Positions 47,201-58,400 of a DNA stretch of 64,000 bases are shown piece after piece (the first letter of the stretch is position 1; each line of letters begins with the position of its first letter). Location: assembly GCA_034096865.1 (NCBI GenBank), contig JAWQFJ010001142.1, positions 217,481 through 281,480 of the forward strand, written 5' to 3'. The stretch is from Theodoxus fluviatilis (lineage: Eukaryota; Mollusca; Gastropoda; Cycloneritida; Neritidae). A program made the position numbers and the translations under genes. The notes under the pieces are model-generated. The model worked only from the letters and a program-made list of their open reading frames with translations, searched no databases and was not told the origin of the DNA.

Positions 47201-48305
47201 CTCTATCGTAGTCATGCTCTATCGTAGTCATGCTCTATCGTAGTCATGCTCTATCGTAGTCATGCTCTATCGTAGTCATGCTCTATCGTAGTCATGCTCT
47301 ATCGTAGTCATGCTCTATCGTAGTCATGCTCTATCGTAGTCATGCTCTATCGTAGTCATGCTCTATCGTAGTCATGCTCTATCGTAGTCATGCTCTATCG
47401 TAGTCATGCTCTATCGTAGTCATGCTCTATCGTAGTCATGCTCTATCGTAGTCATGCTCTATCGTAGTCATGCTCTATCGTAGTCATGCTCTATCGTAGT
47501 CACGCTCTATCGTAGTCATGCTCTATCGTAGTCATGCTCTATCGTAGTCATGCTCTATCGTAGTCATGCTCTATCGTAGTCATGCTCTATCGTAGTCATG
47601 CTCTATTAGTGACTATGAAATGAGTGAATGCAGAAATCTAGATAAACATAACTGCATGGGCTTAAATGCTCATGTGATGTCTTTAAATAAATATAGATTA
47701 GCATGTTTTTCAAAAGAAACACACACACACATATATGCATATGTATGCATTCATACACACACATACACATGCATTCACAAACACACACACACGCATTCAC
47801 ACACATACACACACTGTCATGACTTGGTTTAATATTTTGTAACTTTAAGAAATTATAGAGAATGTTGTCTCTGTGGTGACTTGCTGACTACGCATTTTCA
47901 TAACATTTTGCACGTGTTTTGTGTTTTTAATCGTTCTGCAGAACTTTTTTTTGGGTGCATAATTGGATTGTTAGCGGTCGGCATCACATATAAATAGAAG
48001 AGAGATTGATAAGGAATGGGAACATGATAACTGACTAAGAACTGTTAATGTTAAGCCCGCTGGGCGTTTTTTTCATTTGGATAATTGTTTTTGTTTCTTC
48101 TTTTCATTTTTATTTGTATGTTCAGTTAGTGAGAGTTTTGTTTGAAAGATGTCTATGTAATTGGTTGGTTGTTTTTAGGTCAAATTCGGTTTATGGCGTC
48201 TTTGTCTTTAAATGTGATTAGTGACTGAGGAAGGAATTTCCCTTATTTATTTATTTTTAACTGTCCAGTTGGGCGTCGAGCCACCTTCCACCTACCTCAA
48301 CCGCG

Positions 48306-48336
<31 letters not shown>

Positions 48337-51300
48337 CATACATATTCATTCATACACACACATATACATGCAATCATACACACACACACATGCATTCACA
48401 AACACATTCACACACATGCATGCACACATTCACACTCCATAATTCACACACTCTTCCTACCTTCCTTCTGTCTGCCTTCGGACTGGAAGCTGTTGTCCTT
48501 GAGGTGTTGGACTGTCCAGGAGAGAAGGACAGCAAACTTTCTACAGGGGCAGGAATGTTTACAGTGTATGTGGTTTCTCGGCCTAGCGTAAGACAGCTTT
48601 TTGACTCGCTGACATCCCCACACTCAACCGGATCTTCCAGTCCTGGCATTGGAGACGGCAGCTCCCGGCCTTCTGGGACACAACCCACTCCTGCTGCTCC
48701 CCCTGCATCCTTTTTCTTGAGGAACCTGGAATCACTGGGGGTCCAGTCCATCTCCTCTGCGGCCAGGGTGGGTGGGGGGGCAAGAGTGTCACTGGGGGTG
48801 GCCCGACCCTTGTCTTGTGTGGTTGGGCCCAACACGCTGTCCAAAAGTCCCCCATTACGGAAGTCTGAAAATGTGCTATGGTGGCGGGCGTCAATTGTCT
48901 GCTGACCAGCTTTAGACACAGGCTTGCCCCCAGTCTTGCAGTCTATGACCAGAAGAGAGGTATTTGTGTCCCTCCCTGTGTCACCCTCACCCCCCAGCAC
49001 TCCCCTCCCTGGTGGAGGGATTTTGGAGTCTTTGGGAGGAGTTCTGGAAAGGACGAGCACTTCCTTGTCACTCCTCTCCTCACTGCTCTGTTGTTTGAGC
49101 AAGGGAGCTGGAGGGTCCTTGACAGACGTGGCAGTGGACTGCTGCTTGGCCTGCTTGATGAACTTGCTCTGCGACTGTGGGGCAATGACGTTGTCATCTG
49201 CTGTGTCCATCTTCTCTACCTCCTGGCCGTTGGCTGTCTGGCCTGTCCCTGGTCGTGTGAAGTTTTCCCGCAAATTCTCACTGTGACGAGACAGATTTGA
49301 TTTATAGGATCAATTGTAAAATGTACATCCTGTCACAGTGATTGCAGTTCCAGGCTTTCACATAATCCTTTGATCATTTGTGCAAGAGATGTAGTTTTAA
49401 ACGATTGAAAACAATAATGAAAACAAGGTTGAAGAGTTTTTGAAAATTATTTGCTGAAGGAAGTATACTGTATTTAGCCTTCCAAAACTTATATCTTCCT
49501 TGTACAAGAATGATTTTTTTTCTACTAAATCTACATAAGCAGATCAGTGAAGTAAATCAACCAACCAACTCACTCACAAAAAGTTCTGCATGAAATTTTC
49601 TCAGCAGGCCAAACTGGCCGTCAAGTCTAGGAAGAAGATGGAAGAGCAGTAACCACCTGTTCATTTTCTCTATGTAATCCGTTTTCCTCTTCTTGGAGAG
49701 ACTGCCTTTGGAGCGCCTGGCAGTGTGGGTGATAGGGAAGAGGGCGCGCTCTGTGACGAAGGCATCGTGCTGCAGACACTCCAAGACACTCAGGCGGTCC
49801 TCGGGCTCCAGCTGTAGCGTCTTCTGCTCAACACAAGCAGCAGCACAGCTCAGCATCACGTACAGGCACGGTCAGTGTGTCCTGGGATATTCATGGTCCA
49901 CTGACTTTACATGCATGTGCAGCATCACACTGCGTTGTGAAGACTAAAAAAACTTTCCTTTTACACGGAAAAGATTGAGACTTAAAAAAATGTAAATAGT
50001 TGAATAAATATGTGGATGAAAACGCCTTTTGCACTAGTGTGAATATGACCAAACAAAATTCCTGCAACTGCCCCTCCAAAATACCACAACAGTTTTTGTG
50101 TTACACTATACGTGTAGCTAGTATGCCAAGACGAGTTATCTCCCTTTCTCCCTTCGGCTCCTCTTCCTTCTTCGTCCTACTTTCCCCTCGTGTCTTGTAA
50201 GGCAGTCGAATAAAGCCGGTATCCTAAACGGACGCCTCGCCATCTCTCTCCTTGATTCCGCATCACGACAGACGCGTACGGCACAAAACATACACTAACA
50301 ATGCTTTAAATCTATGATGGAATGCAAACAAATGCACACCATCAAAGGTACATGTTTATCATTGAAAATGTTTAAGGAGAAACCACAATGCATGGGTCTT
50401 GAAATACACAAAATATGAAGTATGGGAAAACACAGTGTATGATTTCCTGACCTCCATGAAGTCGATGAGGACGCTGCCAAGGATGCCTTGATAGCGCTTG
50501 GGCAGCGTCTGGTGCTGCCTCACTGCGGGGAACTGAGAGACAGAGGTGAATACAGTGTCTGCATCACCAAGTGTATGGCCATGGGAATCAAAGCATTACA
50601 AGTGCTCACCAAATATTTACCCTGCACATTTTCCAAAGTTGTCGTTCGAATCAATACATTATAGTAAAATCATCTTTGTTATCAGCACATTCATAGTGAG
50701 CTTCAAAGATCAGTAACATTTTTCCAGTAGCTAAACCCTGGTATGTTTCACCTTACGCAACCATAACTCCTTCATACTTTCAAAGCAAACAATAATCTAT
50801 GTATGATGATTATAGCAAAATGCCATTTCACAGATATCACATAATCAGATTGTGAGATTCCTCTTAGAACAATGCAATCCAGTCATAGACTTATCAAAGC
50901 TTTGAAAGATGACAAGAAAACCATCTGTTGCACTCTTCTCTGCAATATCTTGATATACGGGGGTTCTCCTGGCTTGCGCTAGGAAGTCGGTCGAAGTGAC
51001 AGACACTGGTGGTCGTTTCCAATGAACTTTATTCACGCACTGACCTCTACAGTGGTGAAAATCAGCAACAGCAATTCGTAGCACTCCCACAGCTCCACTC
51101 TGCTTACAGTACCGCAGAGGCTCGCTAGCACACAGCAGAAAACTCGCTACCTCGGGGGTCAAAGCTCTCACCTTTGACTCTGCCGTATCTGCTGCTCTCC
51201 CTCTCTCACTCGCTTTCGCTCCTTATATACCTTTACACAATTTCTAGAAACTACCAGCACAATATCGCATTTACTCCCACATTCCTAACTGCAACGCGAC

Positions 51301-54300
51301 TGACTTACTGTGTCACAACAAGCTAATATTAGCCTAACTCGGTCGCGCGTGGGTCAAGGCCGTGACCTGACTGATAAACACGCCTGCGACGCTGCCAGCA
51401 ACACTGGAGAAAATTCTAGTGTCTTCACAACACATCATAGCTCCACAGTGAACAAGATCTACTGTTTCAGTGAAGATTTTGCGCTGCCTGGGTTTCTCGT
51501 GGAAAATAAGGTCAGTTTGCTCAGGCATCTGACAAGTTTAAGGAAAAACAAGACAGCTTTCTGGTGCCATGAGACCCTGGTATCTGACAAGGAAACACAA
51601 GACAGCTTTCTGGTGCCATGAGACCCTGGTATCTGACAAGGAAAAACAAGACAGCTTTCTGGTGCTTTGAGACCCTGGTATCTGACAAGGAAACACAAGA
51701 CAGCTTTCTGGTGCCTTGAGACCCTGGTATCTGACAAGGAAATACAAGACAGCTTTCTGGTGCCATGAGACCCTGGTATCTGACAAGGAAACACAAGACA
51801 GCTTTCTGGTGCTTTGAGACCCTGGTATCTGACAAGGAAAAACAAGACAGCTTTCTGGTGCCATGAGACCCTGGTATCTGACAATGAAATACAAGACAGC
51901 TTTCTGGTGCCTTGAGACCCTGGTATCTGACAAGAAATACAAGACAGCTTTCTGGTGCCTTGAGACCCTGGTATCTGACAAGGAAACACAAGACAGCTTT
52001 CTGGTGCCTTGAGACCCTGGTATCTGACAAGGAAACACAAGACAGCTTTCTGGTGCCTTGAGACCCTGGTATCTGACAAGGAAATACAAGACAGCTTTCT
52101 GGTGCCATGAGACCCTGGTATCTGACAAGGAAAAACAAGACAGCTTTCTGGTGCCTTGAGACCCTGGTATCTGACAAGGAAACACAAGACAGCTTTCTGG
52201 TGCCTTGAGACCCTGGTATCTGACAAGGAAACACAAGACAGCTTTCTGGTGCCTTGAGACCCTGGTATCTGACAAGGAAACACAAGACAGCTTTCTGGTG
52301 CCATGAGACCCTGGTATCTGACAAGGAAACACAAGACAGCTTTCTGGTGCCTTGAGACCCTGGTATCTGACAAGGAAACACAAGACAGCTTTCTGGTGCC
52401 ATGAGACCCTGGTATCTGACAAGGAAACACAAGACAGCTTTCTGGTGCCATGAGACCCTGGTATCTGACAAGGAAACACAAGACAGCTTTCTGGTGCCTT
52501 GAGACCCTGGTATCTGACAAGGAAAAACAAGACAGCTTTCTGGTGCCTTGAGACCCTGGTATCTGACAAGGAAACACAAGACAGCTTTCTGGTGCCTTGA
52601 GACCCTGGTATCTGACAAGGAAACACAAGACAGCTTTCTGGTGCCATGAGACCCTGGTATCTGACAAGGAAACACAAGACAGCTTTCTGGTGCCATGAGA
52701 CCCTGGTATCTGACAAGGAAATACAAGACAGCTTTCTGGTGCCTTGAGACCCTGGTATCTGACAAGGAAACACAAGACAGCTTTCTGGTGCCATGAGACC
52801 CTGGTATCTGACAAGGAAACACAAGACAGCTTTCTGGTACCTTGAGACCCTGGTATCTGACAAGGAAACACAAGACAGCTTTCTGGTGCCATGAGACCCT
52901 GGTATCTGACAAGGAAACACAAGACAGCTTTCTGGTGCCTTGAGACCCTGGTATCTGACAAGGAAACACAAGACAGCTTTCTGGTACCTTGAGACCCTGG
53001 TATCTGACAAGGAAACACAAGACAGCTTTCTGGTACCTTGAGACCCTGGTATCTGACAAGGAAACACAAGACAGCTTTCTGGTGCCTTGAGACCCTGGTA
53101 TCTGACAAGTAAACACAAGACAGCTTTCTGGTGCCATGAGACCCTGGTATCTGACAAGGAAACACAAGACAGCTTTCTGGTGCCTTGAGACCCTGGTATC
53201 TGACAAGGAAACACAAGACAGCTTTCTGGTGCCTTGAGACCCTGGTATCTGACAATGAAATACAAGACAGCTTTCTGGTACCTTGAGACCCTGGTATCTG
53301 ACAAGGAAACACAAGACAGCTTTCTGGTGCCATGAGACCCTGGTATCTGACAATGAAACACAAGACAGCTTTCTGGTGCCATGAGACCCTGGTATCTGAC
53401 AAGGAAAAACAAGACAGCTTTCTGGTGCCATGAGACCCTGGTATCTGACAATGAAATACAAGACAGCTTTCTGGTGCCTTGAGACCCTGGTATCTGACAA
53501 GGAAATACAAGACAGCTTTCTGGTGCCTTGAGACCCTGGTATCTGACAATGAAACACAAGACAGCTTTCTGGTGCCTTGAGACCCTGGTATCTGACAATG
53601 AAAAACAAGACAGCTTTCTGGTACCTTGAGACCCTGGTATCTGACAAGGAAAAACAGCTTTCTGGTGCCATGAGACCCTGGTATCTGACAATGAAACACA
53701 AGACAGCTTTCTGGTGCCTTGAGACCCTGGTATCTGACAAGGAAAAACAAGACAGCTTTCTGGTACCTTGAGACCCTGGTATCTGGGATTCTCATGGAAG
53801 AGCGTCATTTGATCTGGGGGCAGCTGTCCCACGATTTTCTGGATGACGTACAGCTGGTCAATTTCACTGTCCCCTGGGAAGAGTGGCTGTCCATCACTCA
53901 GCTCCCCAAGGATGCAGCCTATGGCCCAGATGTCCACTGCCTTGCCATAGGGAGCACTGCAAGTAAAAAGGGCACCTGTGAGCTCTCTTTGGATTGAATG
54001 CATGTCACTTTTTTGCTCTTGCAGAAACAGCCCAGTAAGCTTTGCACACTGCTGTGTTTCAAGAAAAAAGTTGATCATAATGAAGACATACTTCAAATCT
54101 TAGGACTAGCTATGTGACTTTGTAAAAGCCAAGGCTTTGAGTGAGGTTTTATAAATTTCATGTCATGCAATTACTCAACAGGACACCAAAGTAAAATGCT
54201 TGTTTATGCCAAAAGTGAGCTTCATTTTGCAATTTCAAGTGGGGATAGATGGATGGATGGATGGATGGATGGATGGATGGATGGATGGATGGATGGATGG

Positions 54301-55393
54301 ATGGATGGATGGATGGATGGATGGATGGATAGCGTTTTATGGCCTATCAGCCTTTGTAGGCTCTGTAAAGCCACGAAATGTGGTGGGTCAATTCTTACCC
54401 CAAACCCACAGGGGGATTCAGGTGGGAAAGTGATCAAGTTTACTGAAACTTTAAAGCTGGATCTTTGCCCATTTCTCATTGACAAAAATTATTTGCAAAT
54501 GTCAAAGGCATCTTTTGTTTTTTTGTTTTTCCTTTAGCAGAAAAAAGCAAGGGCCGGTGTCCGGTACAAACACAAATGCTGCATAGACATTTCTTCAACC
54601 ATGCTGCAACACAGAAATTCCGCAAGTCTTAATACAGCAAAGAGTGCATGAGTCATTTTCGCCTTTTCAAACACTATTCAGTTCATGAGTTCCTGCAGGC
54701 ACATCCAGTGGCCACTCCACACCCACTCACCCAAGCAGCAGTTCAGGGGAGCGGTACCAGCGCGTGGCCACGTACTCCGTGTATGTCCCGTCCTCTCCCT
54801 TGCTGATGGGCCTTGCAAACCCTGGCATGCAAAACAGACCATCAGCTCCAGTATTCACACATCACAGTATTACTTTCAATCTCTCAAACACCTTGGGAAA
54901 TATGCATTGAGTTTCTTAAGGCACCAAGAGTTGCTTCCCCTTTTTAACCAAGATGCAGATTTATTGTGTATGATTTTAAAGCATGGACAATTTCCAGCCT
55001 CATTAACTCAGAAACTTCACAAAGAGTTTGACAGGAATGGCCTCTTATAACTAATCATCTTTATGTAATGGCTATAAAAAAAGGACTTTGCTGTCATGAA
55101 ATGTTATGACAGATGCAAGCACTGAATTTGAGCATTCCTATCATCCAGTTGTACATTTCATTTACCACGTGGATTTTTGCACAGGAAGTGAATGTTTGTC
55201 CTACTTACCAAAGTCACAAAGTTTCAATGTGCCATTTTTGCTGATGAGTAAATTTTCAGGTTTAATATCTGAAAAAATACAAAGAGTGTATGAAAAAAAG
55301 TTATTTCAGCAATACATACATGTACACAGGCAAAGGGTATAGACAAACAGACAGATGGACTGACAGATAGATGGATAACAGACATACAGATAG

Positions 55394-55468
<75 letters not shown>

Positions 55469-58400
55469 GCATATATAACACGCATTTCTTGCAAGAACTC
55501 AATGCGCGGGCATAACCACATTTACACGCAGTTACTCGTCAGTCATACTACATAGCACAACACTCGTATGACTATCATACCAGGACTTGAAAAAAACTAG
55601 GAGGTTACAGAAAAGCAAGACGAAACATAAGGGTTTTTAACTGAGATTTAAAAATGGACATAGTTGGTGCATCACGTAGGACAGATGGCAGGGAATTCCA
55701 GACACTAGGGGCAATGGAACTGAAACAACGCTCTCCGAAAGACTTGGTACTACGCTTTGGAATTTTCAGAAGCTTTTCACTAGATGAGCGGAGAGAACAG
55801 GAAGGGTGATAGGTACAAAGGGAGGCCGAAAGATATGCCAGAAGGGTTGAATCAAAATGACGGTTCGCCAAAACAGCAATTTTGTATAGGCAGCAGAAAT
55901 TAACGGGAAGCCAGTGTAGATGTTTCAGGGGGGTGTCACATGATCGTGCTTGCCCTTCATAAGAACCAGATGCGCTGCACTGTTTTGAACTCGTTGCAGA
56001 CGGTTTAGTTGTTCTGCCGGAAGACCCGCCAGGACTGAATTGCAGTAATCCAGTCGTGACGTGATCCTGGCAGTTACTAGCCTAGCACAGGTAGTGTCCG
56101 AAAGGTATTGACGGATAGATGCAAGTTCAAGAAAACATGCACGGCATGTACTGCTAATCTGATCGTGCATGGACAAGGTCTGGTCAATGTGAACACCGAG
56201 ATACCTAACTGAGCTCTTGAATGGAATAGAGCTACCCCCAATGACTGTGGACTCACTCCCCACAAGCCCAAGACGTGATGGTGTACCGACAGGTAAAACT
56301 TCAGTTTTATCTGTGTTGAGCATCAGTTTGTTGCTGTTCATCCATGAAAGTACATCGTCAACACATGTCTCAATATTTGACTGCACAGAAGAACAAGAAG
56401 GGCAAAGCCCATACGACTCACATGCTTGACCTTGACCTTTATATGACCTTGACCTTTATATGACCTTGACCTTCAGGTGACCATCAAGGTCAAGGTCAAA
56501 CAACTAAACCTACCAATGACATCATACACAAAGAAATGCTTTACACATTTTCCCTACCAAAATACATGTGACCTTGACCAAGGTCAAGGTCATCCAAGGT
56601 CATGCAACACAAAGCTGTTAATTCAAGACATAGGAAGCACAATGGTGCTTATTGGCACTTTCTACCATGAGATATAGTCACTTTTAGTGGTTCACTACCC
56701 CATTTTGGTCACATTTCATAAGGGTCAAAGTGACCTTGACCTTGATGATATGTGAACAAATGTGTCTCATGATGAAAGTATAACATGTGCCCCACATAAT
56801 TATTAAGTTTGAAACAGTTATCTTCCATAGTTCAGGGTCAAGGTCACTTCAAAATATGTATACAATCCAACTTTGAAGAGCTCCTGTGACCTTGACCTTG
56901 AAGCAAGGTCAACCAAACTGGTATCAAAAGATAGGGCTTGCTTTGACCTATATACCACTTGTAGCTATGGTCGCCATTCTCAATAACGTGGGAGAAAATT
57001 GGGAAAATGTGAAAAATGACTGTTTTTGAGACCACATTTATGGCTCCTGTGACCTTGACCTTGAAGCAAGGTCAAGTCACTATGTATGTTTTTTGAGGCC
57101 TTGTCATCATACACCATCATGCCACATTTGGTGTTGATAGACTTAATAGTCTCCGAGAAAAATCCAACGTTTAAGTTTTTTACGGACGGACGCCGGACGG
57201 ACGGACGGACGCCCGGACGGACGGACGACACGGCTCAGTACATAGACTCACTTTTGCTTCGCATGTGAGTCAAAAATCACCAATTTGTGCACTCTTTGAC
57301 AATTCAGTGTCATCTGCATACTTATGAAAATCACACTCATGTCTTGATATTACATCTGAAAGGGGTTGGAGTACAATGTAAACAAAACAGGATCTAAGAC
57401 AGAACCCTGTAGGACACCAAAAACAAGTGGGGTTGGGGCTGACAAGACGCCGTCAACAATGACGGACTGAGACCGATCATGAATGAAGGTCGCAAACCAG
57501 TCGAGAACGGTGCCTCGGAATCTAAAAGATAGCTCTAAATGCTTCAGGAGGATGGTGTGGTCAAGCGTATCGAACGCTGCACTGAGGTCCAACAACGCCA
57601 TGAGTGACACGAGTTTCTCATCCGCGTTCACAAGCAGACCATCAAGGACACTCAGTACAGCGGTCTCAGTGCTGTGACCCTTCCTGTACGCGGACTGGCA
57701 TGCGACCAACAAATCATTATCAGCGAGGTGCTTCTGAGGCAGGACAACCTTTTCAAGAATCTTTGAAATAAATGAAAGATTTAACACAGGTCTATAGTTT
57801 TTCAGAACATTGCAGTCTAAACTAGGCTTTTTCAGAAGAGGAGTGACAACCCTCCCCCCCCCCCCCCCCACACACACACACACACAAAGAGAGAAAGACA
57901 GGCACAGAGACACCCCTAAACAAATAGATACTAACACACACAAGCAGACACCTACAGACACCCCAAAACACACAGACAGACAGACACACAGGCAGACAGA
58001 CAGACACACAGGCAGACAGACAGACACACAGGCAGACAGACAGACACACAGGCAGACACACAGACAGACAGACACACAGGCAGACAGACAGACACACAGG
58101 CAGACAGACAGACACACAGGCAGACACACAGACAGACAGACACACAGGCAGACAGACAGACACACAGGCAGACACACAGACACACAGGCAGACACACAGA
58201 CACACAGACAGACAGACACACAGACAGACACACAGGCAGACACACAGACCCACAGGCAGACACACAGACACACAGACAGACAGACAGACACAGACAGACA
58301 CACAGGCAGACACACAGACAGAACTTGACCTCCACACCAACACAGAGCTAGTTTTCCAATCCACGATAGGCTACACCTTGGCAAAGAGCCAGCCTCCTTT

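Noticed and set aside
44170..47608. CRISPR-like array
   Set aside because: Units are contiguous 16-mers without spacers, in an animal intron; it is a minisatellite.
48057..48085. GC inverted words followed by a T run, like a bacterial terminator
   Set aside because: The host is eukaryotic and this lies in an intron; no meaning as a rho-independent terminator.
51459..54096. Three overlapping open frames of 739-852 codons on the - strand, one continuous with the kinase exon
   Set aside because: The unit lacks stops in all frames and is 49 bp long, so frames rotate through it. The homologous exon end, the GT donor and the downstream FPAV exon show the coding part stops at 53767.
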